Source: Tannerellaceae bacterium
Lineage (GTDB): Bacteria > Bacteroidota > Bacteroidia > Bacteroidales > Tannerellaceae
DNA length: 51,684 nt
NCBI GenBank assembly: GCA_031259845.1
Contig: JAIRKZ010000186.1
Location: forward strand, 1 to 51,684
Reading direction: 5' to 3'
A program made the position numbers and the translations under genes. Positions 9,233 through 17,370 of this stretch are shown here, one piece after another. How positions within the stretch are numbered: the stretch's first letter is position 1; each line of letters begins with the position of its first letter. The notes under the pieces are model-generated. The model was not told where the DNA came from and ran no database searches. It worked only from the letters and a program-made list of their open reading frames with translations.

Positions 9233-9280
9233 CGATTTTTCTTCGCTCACCCGTTACGGTGGAAACGGCCGCTGCATATT

Positions 9281-9838
9281 TCATGGCGCCATATCTTCAT
9301 GGCTTCTGTCCGGTCTTTTCGCCGTATGGCCGTATTTAAGGAAAGAGATGATGCCTTTCATCTTTATCTCGCTGGTTTCCGTACGGTTCTGATAACAGGA
9401 TATTGTGGAAAAAACAGCAAAGCCATTCAGGTATAAATCTTTCAAGTCAAAAACAAATAAGGGTTTTAGATATACGTAATCCCAGCTCCCGCCAAAAAAA
9501 ATATTGTCGCTCAGGGAACACAACATTCCTGCAAAGCCAAAGATAAAAGCAACATCAAGGCATGTTTTATTCCTGAATATTCCCTTCATATAAAGATAAA
9601 ACAGGCATAATATACCAGAAAAGATAACAGCAGTAGCCATACGCGCCCAACGCCCGACATAGATATTCATTAAGCTCAGCCAATAAAAAGATTTGTTGTT
9701 AAGTATTGGTTTAAAGTCCAGCAAAGACGGTATGATTTCCACCGTTACATGCTGATAGTTTGTACTGATTATCCATTTAACAGCCTGGTCTGTCACCACT
9801 AATACGATTGACCATACGATAACCGTCCTGCTTTTCAT
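9281..9838 (-). CDS. divergent LspA (signal peptidase II)-like membrane protein
   Basis: A 185-residue, four-helix inner-membrane protein that aligns by eye with lipoprotein signal peptidase. It has TDQAVKWII near the N-terminus (LspA: TD.xxK), NNKSFYWL where LspA has its RN.G.AF segment, and GFAGMLCSLSDNIFFGGSWDYV...VFDLKDLYLNGF, matching the two catalytic-aspartate motifs. Both Asp positions are retained (in SLSDN and DLKD), but the usual Arg after the first and the Asn of FNxAD are changed, and a 30-residue charged tail is added. It stands alone with its own perfect promoter box, not beside ileS or a lipoprotein gene. It may be an active paralogue with shifted specificity or an inhibitor-insensitive form; it may also be inactive. 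Confidence 0.68.
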   Translation of the reverse strand: MKSRTVIVWSIVLVVTDQAVKWIISTNYQHVTVEIIPSLLDFKPILNNKSFYWLSLMNIYVGRWARMATAVIFSGILCLFYLYMKGIFRNKTCLDVAFIFGFAGMLCSLSDNIFFGGSWDYVYLKPLFVFDLKDLYLNGFAVFSTISCYQNRTETSEIKMKGIISFLKYGHTAKRPDRSHEDMAP

Positions 9839-9863
9839 ATAACTTCCTGTTTTTACGATGCTG

Positions 9864-9871
9864 CAAATATA
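9864..9871 (-). promoter_or_regulatory. -7 promoter box of LspA-like gene
   Basis: The minus strand reads TATATTTG followed by C, a perfect TAnnTTTG box 25 nt upstream of the LspA-like ATG. Confidence 0.68.
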
Positions 9872-9930
9872 ACATCAGTTAAACTGCTTTACCCCATCAG
9901 CGTTGAACAAATTTCCACCGTTGCGCCATT

Positions 9931-9975
9931 GTCCCTGCAAGCCCCCCCCCGAAACAGGAGGAGACTTGCAGGGAC
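9931..9975. repeat. 11-bp perfect inverted repeat with a nine-C tract in the loop
   Basis: GTCCCTGCAAG (9931-9941) is matched by CTTGCAGGGAC (9965-9975), a perfect 11-bp stem. The 23-nt loop starts with nine consecutive C (9942-9950), read as nine G on the minus strand. No T-run follows on either side, so it is not a standard terminator. It lies between the decayed lipoprotein gene and the LspA-like promoter. The long C run could be slippage-prone. Confidence 0.75.
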
Positions 9976-10016
9976 ATCCGTTTCGCCGGCGGCCTTTGCC
10001 AGCCGGGGTTTCGCCG

Positions 10017-10495
10017 TCAGGCCTTCGCCGGGCCTGCGTCGAGAACCAGCATGAGGGGATAAGCCATGCCGGTGAAGCGGGCCAGCTCTTCGCCGTCTTT
10101 TTCTACCCACGCCTCGCAGGAGCCTTCGCCTGTGAAGGGGGAGATGAAAGAATGGTTGGCCGACGGAGAGGCTACTTCAAGAGCCTTAACCGCATCCGCG
10201 CCGCCATCGCCCGTTGCCTTAAAGCCTGTTACGGGAAATAGCACGGGCGCTTCGCCGGCCTGCTTGAGCACAAGCACGCCTCCCGCAGCAGCCGGGTAAA
10301 GAGTCTGGCAAAAGCGGCAACGTCGGCCGGGTAAACGTACATCACCGTGTCGGAAAGTACTTCCTGCGAGGCTACAGCCAGGGAGGGGACGCCGTCGCCG
10401 GGCGTATCGGGGGGGAGCCATCGGGCAAGGTTTGGCCCGTTTATCACCGGCGCGGGGGAGGCTTGGGCGCAACCCGCAATAGTCCTTGCGCGTGC
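10017..10495 (-). pseudogene. frameshifted, 5'-truncated lipoprotein gene of unknown family
   Basis: Two overlapping minus-strand frames together make one plausible exported protein. The first begins just after the TolC-type gene's stop with RTIAGCAQASPAP, where IAGC is a good lipobox, and continues INGPNLARWLPPDTPGDG to AAFARLFTRLL. The second picks up near AAAGGVLVLKQAGEAPVLF and runs to the stop at 10017. The switch lies near 10270-10300 and needs a one-base indel. No ATG or hydrophobic signal core precedes the lipobox: an in-frame TAA, the stop of the channel gene itself, is only five codons upstream of RTIAGC. The gene therefore seems to have lost its start as well as its frame. It sits last in the metal efflux operon. 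I do not recognise the family; a sequencing error could explain the indel but not the missing start. Confidence 0.55.
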
Positions 10496-11683
10496 TTACA
10501 GTTCCACGGCCCACAGTTCGGCCAGGGCGAGGCTGTATTCTTTTTCGGCCTCCAGCGCCCGGTCTACCGTGTTGTAGTAGAGGCTCATCTCCTGCAGGTA
10601 TTGGAGGAGGGAGATTTCGCCGGCCTCGAGGGCCTTTCCGAGCAGGGCGGCGTTGCCGGCCTGGAGGAGGGCCTGGCGGTAGGCGGCGGCTGTCTTGCGG
10701 AGGCCCTGGGCGCGCTTATAGAGGCCTTGGAGCCGGCTGTAGAACTGCTGGCGACTGTCTGTTTGCCTTGCTTCGGCGGCTTTGAGGGCGGCTTTGGCCT
10801 GCCGCACCCTGTTCCTGTTTCCCCACAGGGGGACAGAGACGCCCAGCGTAATGCCCCCGTAGCGCTGCCCCACTACCTGTTCGCTCATATAGCCTGCCGA
10901 AAAGGAAGGCAGCGCCATTGCCCGGCTTAGAGACACTTGCTTTTTGCCCAGCTCCACTTCCTGCTTTACCCAGGCCAGAACGGGGCTTTTTTCCCCGGCC
11001 TGGGTATACCAGGCGTCGAAATCGGGCGGGAGTTCGCCTTCGTTCAGCCGGGTATCAGCCAGTTCTACGGGGATTCCGCCGTTCAGCCTTTCCAGGTGCG
11101 AAAGCAGCGCTTCGCGTTCCACCCCCGCGCGGGCTATTTCGCCCCGGAGGGTTGAGAGGTTCAGCTCCGCCTTGTTGTATTCCACCAGGCTTGCATCGCC
11201 CCTGTCCAGGCGCTCCTTACAGGCGGATGCGATGGCTGCGGCATGCCCAAGGCGCGCGTCCAGCTCTTCTGCCAGCGCATTATACCAGGCCAGCTCAATG
11301 CAATAGCGCCTGGCCTGGAGGAGGATGTCCATCCGGGCTGCTTTGTATTGCCATTCCGCCAGGCGGTCCCGTCCGGCGGCCAGGCTGCGCTTCATGCCGG
11401 TGATGGTGGGGATGTCGAAACGCTGCACGAGGCTGAAGTCCGTGCGGTTGCCCGTTGATGCGGGGTTGCCCCAGAGGTAGCTGAAGCCCACTTCGGGATT
11501 ATCGGGGAAGATGCCCGCCCTGTTCTCCAGCTTCTGCGCCCCGGCGGCTTCACGGAGCGACTGGAGCGTGGTATTGTTTTCTTCTATCAGGGCCAGTACA
11601 GACCGGGCCGGCGCCTGTGCGTCTTGTGCGTTTAATGTAAGGGAGGCGAAAAAGAGGCCTGCCGTCAGTATAATCGTTTTCAT
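10496..11683 (-). CDS. TolC-family outer-membrane efflux channel
   Basis: A 395-residue outer membrane factor of a tripartite efflux system, with a signal peptide MKTIILTAGLFFASLTLNAQ. It has the repeated helical-hairpin pattern of TolC/CusC proteins: long Leu/Ala/Glu-rich helices (KLENRAGIFPDNPEVGFSYLWG, LHRL-type EALLSHLERLNGG) and LGVSVPLWGNRNRVRQAKA before the last helices. It is slightly shorter than typical CusC (about 450). The ATG overlaps the stop of the RND pump gene by one base (TAATG), so the two are translationally coupled. It forms the exit duct for the CusA-type pump and adaptor encoded just upstream. The downstream lipoprotein gene in the same operon is decayed. Confidence 0.88.
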   Translation of the reverse strand: MKTIILTAGLFFASLTLNAQDAQAPARSVLALIEENNTTLQSLREAAGAQKLENRAGIFPDNPEVGFSYLWGNPASTGNRTDFSLVQRFDIPTITGMKRSLAAGRDRLAEWQYKAARMDILLQARRYCIELAWYNALAEELDARLGHAAAIASACKERLDRGDASLVEYNKAELNLSTLRGEIARAGVEREALLSHLERLNGGIPVELADTRLNEGELPPDFDAWYTQAGEKSPVLAWVKQEVELGKKQVSLSRAMALPSFSAGYMSEQVVGQRYGGITLGVSVPLWGNRNRVRQAKAALKAAEARQTDSRQQFYSRLQGLYKRAQGLRKTAAAYRQALLQAGNAALLGKALEAGEISLLQYLQEMSLYYNTVDRALEAEKEYSLALAELWAVEL

Positions 11684-14600
11684 TATGAATCATGTTTGGT
11701 AGCCTTGCGGCCGGTTATGAGGTACATCACAGGGATGATAAATCCATTGAGGAGCGTAGAGGTGAGCAGTCCGCCGAGAATCACTTTGGCCATGGGGCTT
11801 TGTATTTCGTTGCCCGGCAAATCGCCTCCCAGGGCCAGGGGGATAAGGGCAAGGCCGGAAGAGAGGGCCGTCATCAGGATAGGGTTCAGGCGGTCTTGCG
11901 AGCCGCGCACCACGCTCTCCATCCGGCTGCATCCCCCGGCCTCCAAATCATTATAGCGGGAGAGGAGGAGCATCCCGTTGCGGGTGGCGATACCGAAGAG
12001 CGAGATAAAACCGATGATAGCGGGGATGCTCACCACGCCGCCGGTGAAAAACAGGGTAAACACCCCGCCAATGAGGGCCAGCGGAAGGTTGAGCAATATC
12101 ACGACCGACTGGCGCACGCTCCTGAACTGCGCATAGAGCAGCAGGAATATCACCACAACGGAGAAGGCCGATGCGATGAGCAGTATCTGCGAGGCGGCCT
12201 GTTCGCTCTCAAACTGCCCTCCGTACTCGATGTGGTAGCCTTCGGGCAAGGTTATCTTTTCGTTCACCGTCCGCTGAATATCGTTCACCACGCCGCGGAG
12301 GTCTCGCCCTGCCACGTTGGCCGAGATAACAATCTTCCGCGCCACGTTCTCCCTGTTTATCGTATTGGGTCCTGTAGCCGAAATCACCTCTGCAATGTTT
12401 CCCAAGGGTATTTTGCGTCCGCCGGCGTCTACCATCAGGTTCCTTATCCTTGCGGCCGTTTCGCGGCTTTCGTCGTTTACCTTGAGCGTAAGGTCGAACG
12501 AGCGGTTGCCTTCATACACCTGCGAAACCACCTTGCCCCCCAGCATCACGTTCACTATCCCGGCAAATTCGGGCAGGGTAACGCCGTATTTGGCCATCAC
12601 CTCCCTTTTGGGCACAATCCTTAATTGCGGGCGTTCCACCTGCTGCTCCACATTCAGGTCTGCAATGCCTTCGATACCTTCGATGGCCGCCTTTACCTGG
12701 CTTCCCAGCGAAAACATCCTGTTCAGGTCGGTTCCAAACAGTTTGATGGCGATATTGGCGCGCGTGCCAGACAGCATGGCGTCTATACGGTGCGACACAG
12801 GCTGCCCTATCTCTACATTCACGCCGGGCAACACCTTCATCTTCCCGCGTATTTCGGCCAATATTTCCTCCTTAGAGCGCTTGCCCGTTACGAAAGGCGC
12901 CTCAATTTCCGATACGTTCACCCCCAGCGCATGCTCGTCGAGTTCGGCCCGCCCGGTCTTGCGCCCCACGGTTTGTATTTCCGGTACGGAGAGCAGTATT
13001 TCTTCGGCTATACGCCCTATCCTGTCTGATTCTTCAAGCGATATGCCCGGCATCGTACTTACGTTGACCGTGAACGAACCTTCGTTGAAAGGAGGCAGAA
13101 AGCTCCTCCCCAATGTAGAAAAGGCAAATATGGCAGCCAGCGCCACGGCGCCGGTAACGCCAAGCGTCCATCCCTTATGAAGGAGCGTCCACTCCAACGC
13201 CTTCCCGTAGGCTGCCTTGAGCTTGCGAACCACAAACGGCTCGCCCGCGGGCTTATCCCCCTTTGCCTGCCTGCCCAATAAATAGCTGCACAATACAGGC
13301 GTAAGGGTTAAGGCCACGATGGTAGAAGCCGCCAGCGCCATAATGAAGGCGATACCCAGCGGGGCAAGCATACGCCCTTCCATGCCCGAAAGGAAAAACA
13401 GGGGGATAAAGCTGGCGATAATAATCAGGGTAGAGTTGAGGATAGGCATACGGACTTCCTTAGAGGCCTCGAACACCACGCTAAGCGCCGCCTGCTGTTC
13501 CTGCGGGGGCTTCAGCCTGTTTTCCCGCAGCCGCTTAAAGACATTTTCCACATCCACTATGGCATCGTCTACAAGCGAACCGATAGCGATAGCCATACCG
13601 CCCAGGCTCATCGTATTAATGGTTAATCCCATAACCTTGAGGGAGAGTATGGCAAATACCAGGGATAAGGGAATGGCAGCGAGTGAAATGAGTGTGGTGC
13701 GCACGTTCATCAAAAAGATAATCAATACGATTACGACAAATATCCCGCCTTCATATAACGACTTCTGCACGTTACCGATTGAACTGTCTATAAAACGGGC
13801 CTGGCGGAAAATATCGGTAGATACCTTTACGCCGGCGGGCAGCGTTTGCCGCAGTTCGGCAATCGACGCATCCAGCCGGGCCGTCAAATCCAGGGCGCTT
13901 GTAGCCGGCTGCCTGGTGATGGTCATCAATACGGCCGGCTTGCCGTTGCTGGAAGCTACGCCCAGCCTGGGCGCCTTATCGCCGGCCTTTACCTCTGCAA
14001 TATCTTCGAGGAGGACGGGGATGCTGTTCACGGTCTTTACCACTGCTTTCCCCAGGGCCGAAACCTTATTGGTAGAAAGCGCCCCGCGGATGATATACTC
14101 ATTGCCGTATTCGTACAATACGCCGCCTGCGGCATCCTGGTTCATCCCTGAAACTACCGGTATCACTTCATCCAGCCCTACGCCATAGCGCTTCATCCTG
14201 GCGGGATTGAGCAATATCTGGTATTCCCTGATTTCGCCTCCTGTCACAGTAACCTGCGCCACGCCGCCGGTAGAGAGCAGGCGGGGACGGATTGTCCAGT
14301 CGGCCAGCGTTCTTAAATCCTGCAACGAAACAGAATCTGCCGTAAGCCCTATAATCATCAATTCGCCCAATATGGACGACTGGGGCCCCAGGGTGGGGTT
14401 GCCCACATTGGGGGGCAAGGCGTCTTTTACAACCGCCAATTTCTCAGACACTATCTGGCGGGCGCGGTAGATATCCGTTCCCCAGTTAAATTCTACCCAT
14501 ACGATAGAGAACCCGGCAGTAGACGACGAGCGGACGCGGCGCACGCCGGTGGCTCCGTTCAGGGCTGTTTCTACGGGAAAGCTCACAAGGCGTTCCACTT

Positions 14601-14778
14601 CTTCGGGCGCCATCCCCCTGGCCTCGGTAAGCACCGCCACCGCAGGCGCATTCAGGTCGGGGAATACATCCACTTCCATATTAACGGCAGTATAGGTTCC
14701 TGCCAGCATCAATAAGACGCATGCCGCCAGCACAACTATCCGGTTGTGTAGCGAGAATTTTATTATCCTGTTCAACAT
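11683..14778 (-). CDS. heavy-metal efflux RND transporter (CusA/CzcA family)
   Basis: A 1031-residue inner-membrane RND pump of the heavy-metal efflux class. It begins LNRIIKFSLHNRIVVLAACVLLM with DVFPDLNAPAV, the family-typical first periplasmic segment. Two large periplasmic domains and twelve predicted helices follow. The TM4 proton-relay motif reads GGMAIAIGSLVDDAIVDVEN (about residues 392-412), with acidic residues as expected for metal pumps. TMPGISLEESDRIG in the second periplasmic loop matches the CzcA/CusA metal pathway region. It is coupled by a TAATG overlap to the channel gene and follows the adaptor gene by 13 nt. The substrate is probably a soft or divalent cation (Cu, Ag, Zn, Co or Cd), which sequence alone does not decide. 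Confidence 0.92.
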   Translation of the reverse strand: MLNRIIKFSLHNRIVVLAACVLLMLAGTYTAVNMEVDVFPDLNAPAVAVLTEARGMAPEEVERLVSFPVETALNGATGVRRVRSSSTAGFSIVWVEFNWGTDIYRARQIVSEKLAVVKDALPPNVGNPTLGPQSSILGELMIIGLTADSVSLQDLRTLADWTIRPRLLSTGGVAQVTVTGGEIREYQILLNPARMKRYGVGLDEVIPVVSGMNQDAAGGVLYEYGNEYIIRGALSTNKVSALGKAVVKTVNSIPVLLEDIAEVKAGDKAPRLGVASSNGKPAVLMTITRQPATSALDLTARLDASIAELRQTLPAGVKVSTDIFRQARFIDSSIGNVQKSLYEGGIFVVIVLIIFLMNVRTTLISLAAIPLSLVFAILSLKVMGLTINTMSLGGMAIAIGSLVDDAIVDVENVFKRLRENRLKPPQEQQAALSVVFEASKEVRMPILNSTLIIIASFIPLFFLSGMEGRMLAPLGIAFIMALAASTIVALTLTPVLCSYLLGRQAKGDKPAGEPFVVRKLKAAYGKALEWTLLHKGWTLGVTGAVALAAIFAFSTLGRSFLPPFNEGSFTVNVSTMPGISLEESDRIGRIAEEILLSVPEIQTVGRKTGRAELDEHALGVNVSEIEAPFVTGKRSKEEILAEIRGKMKVLPGVNVEIGQPVSHRIDAMLSGTRANIAIKLFGTDLNRMFSLGSQVKAAIEGIEGIADLNVEQQVERPQLRIVPKREVMAKYGVTLPEFAGIVNVMLGGKVVSQVYEGNRSFDLTLKVNDESRETAARIRNLMVDAGGRKIPLGNIAEVISATGPNTINRENVARKIVISANVAGRDLRGVVNDIQRTVNEKITLPEGYHIEYGGQFESEQAASQILLIASAFSVVVIFLLLYAQFRSVRQSVVILLNLPLALIGGVFTLFFTGGVVSIPAIIGFISLFGIATRNGMLLLSRYNDLEAGGCSRMESVVRGSQDRLNPILMTALSSGLALIPLALGGDLPGNEIQSPMAKVILGGLLTSTLLNGFIIPVMYLITGRKATKHDS

Positions 14779-14791
14779 ACTGCAGTGTGTG

Positions 14792-15955
14792 TTAATGTGT
14801 ATGTCCTTCCGGCATAATAGACGACGTGGCAGCCAGCTTTACCTGGTAAACGCCTTTAACCACCACCTCGTCTCCTTCCTTCAGCCCGGAAAGCACCTGC
14901 ACCCTTTCGCCGTTATCCTGTCCAAGCGTTACTTCCTGCTTTTTATAACCTTCTTCGTCTAATTGCAGGTATACGAAGTGCAGCCCCTGTTCTTCCGTAA
15001 CAGAGGCTACGGGTATGGAAATAACATCTTCGCGGGGGCTTGACAGGAGGTAGACTTCCGTAAATGCGCCCGGTATGATATCGCCTGTGTTGTCAAACTC
15101 AAACGTTACCGGGATATAGAAATCCTGGTTGCCCGGCGATTTACCGTACGACAGCAAACGCCCGTTCAAATCGGAAAGTTTATATACTGCATCGTCGTAA
15201 GCCGGACGGAAATGGGCGCTGCTGATATGCTTCAGCGCCTTGAAATGCGCCTCCGGCACTTCCGCCCTCAGTTGCAGGCGCCTGTTTTGAGAAACAGTTA
15301 CAACGGGCTGCCCCACCGAAACGTATTCTCCCTGCGCCACCCACCGGCTCTTTATATATCCGCCGATAGGGGAGGCTACGCTTATGCCTGCGCCGGTAAC
15401 GTAAGACGCCTGCGCCTCATAAGCTGTTTTGGCCGTTTCGTAGCGTAACCTGGCCTGTTCAAAGTCTTTTGCCGGAATAATCCGGTCTTTCGCAAGGCTT
15501 TCTGCCCGCCGGTATTCTTTAAGGGCCGTTTCGCAGGCTATTTTTGCCTTTGCCCACGGATCGCCTTCGGGCAACTTTTTAGCCGAAATTACCGCCACCG
15601 GCTGGCCTGCATTCACAGCGGCGCCCTCCGCTACGGATGGATTGGCGAAAGAGACAATCCCGGCGGAAGTAGCCACTACGACTGCTTCACCGCCCTGCGG
15701 CGCCTGTATCTGCCCGCTGGTTTTGATAACCTGGCGAAACGTAGCGGCAGAAACGGTTTCTGTCGTCAGGCCCACTAATTCTGCCTGTTCGCGTGAGAAG
15801 GCTATTTCGTCTGCATGTTCACTTTCTTCTTCATGGTTGTGGCCTTCCGTATGATTATGCGTATCTTCGGGATGCCGGCTGCCGTTTTGCCCGGAACCAC
15901 ATCCGGTTACTGCGATAGCGGCAGCAATAAATAATGCTGTTATATATGTTTTCAT
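14792..15955 (-). CDS. RND efflux adaptor lipoprotein (HlyD/CusB-like) with His-rich N-terminus
   Basis: A 387-residue periplasmic adaptor anchored by lipid: signal peptide MKTYITALFIAAAIAVTGC with lipobox VTGC. Directly after the lipidated Cys is a His/Glu-rich stretch (HPEDTHNHTEGHNHEEESEH), a probable metal-binding flag. The lipoyl/barrel-sandwich halves (SAGIVSFANPSVAEGAAVNAGQPV and ASPIGGYIKSRWVAQGEYVSVGQ) flank an alpha-helical hairpin (ALKEYRRAESLAKDR...AKTAYEAQ). A beta-barrel domain and the membrane-proximal segment GLKEGDEVVVKGVYQVKLA follow, and the C-terminus is again His-bearing (EGHTH). It precedes the pump by 13 nt and follows the small exported His-rich gene by about 90 nt. 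It delivers metal or couples pump and channel. Confidence 0.9.
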   Translation of the reverse strand: MKTYITALFIAAAIAVTGCGSGQNGSRHPEDTHNHTEGHNHEEESEHADEIAFSREQAELVGLTTETVSAATFRQVIKTSGQIQAPQGGEAVVVATSAGIVSFANPSVAEGAAVNAGQPVAVISAKKLPEGDPWAKAKIACETALKEYRRAESLAKDRIIPAKDFEQARLRYETAKTAYEAQASYVTGAGISVASPIGGYIKSRWVAQGEYVSVGQPVVTVSQNRRLQLRAEVPEAHFKALKHISSAHFRPAYDDAVYKLSDLNGRLLSYGKSPGNQDFYIPVTFEFDNTGDIIPGAFTEVYLLSSPREDVISIPVASVTEEQGLHFVYLQLDEEGYKKQEVTLGQDNGERVQVLSGLKEGDEVVVKGVYQVKLAATSSIMPEGHTH

Positions 15956-16046
15956 TTTATTATGGATATATTAATACGTTATGCTCCGTACATGGCTTAA
16001 TGTACAGGATGGCGCGGCTTTGCAGTTTACAAGCCGGCGAAGCGGT

Positions 16047-16439
16047 TCAGGAAATAACGGAAGGGGGGGCGCGCAAACCGTGGAACCGGTTTGCCTCTGA
16101 TGATTTACAGAGCAGTAAGATGTGTTTCCCGCAGGTATTGCCGGAGGGTGGAATCTGCATAGCGAAAGGCTGCGAATCTGCCGCCAGGAAAAAGGCGGGG
16201 AATAAATGACCGGAATCGTAATCCCGGAAGGAAACTATCCTGCATTTGATTTCGCCGGTTGCCCTTGGGGCGGTGTATTCGGATTCTACGATGCATGTTC
16301 CTTCTTCGCCGCCGGGCAAGCCGCTGTGTTCTGTAACGATACACGGCAATCCTTCATGATGATGATGGGATACAACGGCAAAGGCCAGTAAAATGAAACT
16401 TGCTATTGCTATGGATACTATGGAAAGCTTTTCTTTCAT
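16047..16439 (-). CDS. small exported His/Cys protein heading the metal efflux operon (DUF6769-like)
   Basis: A 130-residue predicted exported protein. The ATG at 16437-16439 is chosen because it follows an AGAAGAG-like site and starts a good signal sequence (MKEKLSIVSIAIASFILLAFAVVS). The mature part opens with HHHHEGLPC and carries further Cys (GTCIVES, IKCRIV, NTCGKHILLLCKS), consistent with binding a soft metal in the periplasm. It resembles the small DUF6769-type proteins found beside CusA operons in Bacteroidetes, though I recall that family assignment without a search. It is the first gene after the promoter and 7-1-7 dyad, ahead of adaptor, pump and channel, so it is probably a periplasmic metal sensor, chaperone or sponge (inference). 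Confidence 0.7.
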   Translation of the reverse strand: MKEKLSIVSIAIASFILLAFAVVSHHHHEGLPCIVTEHSGLPGGEEGTCIVESEYTAPRATGEIKCRIVSFRDYDSGHLFPAFFLAADSQPFAMQIPPSGNTCGKHILLLCKSSEANRFHGLRAPPSVIS

Positions 16440-16455
16440 CTCTTCTTTTCGTATG

Positions 16456-16463
16456 CAAATATA
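16456..16463 (-). promoter_or_regulatory. -7 promoter box of metal efflux operon
   Basis: The minus strand reads TATATTTG followed by C, a perfect TAnnTTTG box 17 nt before the ATG of the small His-rich gene. The T-rich segment GATTTTTTGTTTTA upstream could supply the -33 element. Confidence 0.7.
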
Positions 16464-16476
16464 AAACAAAAAATCG

Positions 16477-16491
16477 TGCAACCTGGTTGCA
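16477..16491. promoter_or_regulatory. 7-1-7 inverted repeat, candidate metalloregulator operator
   Basis: TGCAACC-T-GGTTGCA is a perfect 7-1-7 inverted repeat centred on 16484. It lies about 20 bp upstream of the TATATTTG box, that is, across the -33 region of the metal efflux operon, where a bound repressor would block RNA polymerase. The 7-1-7 form is the standard architecture of Fur/Zur-family boxes. No regulator gene is present in the neighbourhood, so the binding protein would be encoded elsewhere. Confidence 0.6.
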
Positions 16492-16515
16492 AATCAATTA
16501 ACGAAAACGTATTTC

Positions 16516-17280
16516 TCAGTTGTCGTCGTTGCTCCTGGCGGATGCGTGGCCGGGGCGGCGGCGGGCGCAGGTGTGTTTGTATTGGAGGATGATAGCGTTC
16601 AGGCTTTCTATCACTTCGGCCAGGGTAGCGGCTTTGGCGGCCTGTCCGGTGACCCGGGCTATCGTGTGGGCGCTGTCGAGCGTTTGGGCAAACCGGGCAA
16701 AGGCGGCGTCTACCTGGGGGCGTATCTCCTGCATGTTGCCCTGTATGGCCAGGTATTCCTGCTCTTTGGCGCGCGTAAGGTAAAGCTCGCGGAAGGCTTC
16801 GTTCGCGTCTTCCAGCCGTCCGATATGCGGGGCCAGCCTGAGGAGTTCCGCGGCGGCGGCTGTGGCGGGTTGCCTCAAGTCTTGTATCAGGTTAATCACT
16901 AAAGCGCTGACTTCGTTCATCGCTACCGCCGGTATCCTGCTGTAATTGCCGAGTACGAAGGCGAGCTTTCCGGAGGCGGCCTTTGCGGCCTCGTCTGTGT
17001 CGTACGAGGCGGCTTCTACCGTCCGTTTGATGAGCAGGAACGCGCTTCTCGTCTTCAGCCAGGCGGAGCGGATAGAGGCCGTTTCCCACTGCCTGGGGTT
17101 ACGCTTGTATATCTCGTTTTCTTTCGTAAACAGCGAGTGGAAGGCTTTCCATACGCCGGCCAACTCCGCGAACAGCGGCTCGTAGGGCGTATATGCCTTG
17201 ACGATATATTCATAAAAGCCAAAGTGTTCGGCATTGCGCAATTTATCTACAAGCCTCAAAAATTTCTTTACAGAACTCAT
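16516..17280 (-). CDS. DUF6261-like helical protein
   Basis: A 254-residue predicted cytoplasmic, all-helical protein with no signal peptide. It appears to belong to the Bacteroidetes-restricted DUF6261 group, recalled from pattern only. Visible features are DKLRNAEHFGFYEYIVKAYTP at the start, WLKTRSAFLLIKRTVEA, YSRIPAVAMNEVSALVINLIQDL and a C-terminal helix ending in a basic/acidic tail (RRRPGHASARSNDDN). It has no catalytic motif I can name. It is transcribed alone from a TATATTTA box about 40 nt upstream, and the five-copy 43-bp repeat array lies just beyond that promoter. Function unknown. Confidence 0.65.
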   Translation of the reverse strand: MSSVKKFLRLVDKLRNAEHFGFYEYIVKAYTPYEPLFAELAGVWKAFHSLFTKENEIYKRNPRQWETASIRSAWLKTRSAFLLIKRTVEAASYDTDEAAKAASGKLAFVLGNYSRIPAVAMNEVSALVINLIQDLRQPATAAAAELLRLAPHIGRLEDANEAFRELYLTRAKEQEYLAIQGNMQEIRPQVDAAFARFAQTLDSAHTIARVTGQAAKAATLAEVIESLNAIILQYKHTCARRRPGHASARSNDDN

Positions 17281-17320
17281 AAGCTGACTGTATTCTTTCG
17301 TTCCCTGTTCATTTATCGCC

Positions 17321-17328
17321 TAAATATA
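17321..17328 (-). promoter_or_regulatory. putative -7 box of DUF6261-like gene
   Basis: The minus strand reads TATATTTA, one base from TAnnTTTG, 41 nt upstream of the ATG and 43 nt from the repeat array. Confidence 0.5.
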
Positions 17329-17370
17329 TTACATATTTACGTGAAATATGCATTTATCCCTTGAAAAATT

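Noticed and set aside
9282..9291. Palindrome ATGGCGCCAT
   Set aside because: It falls on the last codons of the LspA-like gene and is short enough to be chance.
11692..14188. Several long plus-strand frames opposite the RND pump
   Set aside because: All are antisense shadows of a canonical 1031-residue transporter with intact motifs.
16440..16481. Upstream start extending the small His-rich protein by 14 residues
   Set aside because: It overlaps the promoter box, reaches into the 7-1-7 dyad and places charged residues before a good signal peptide.
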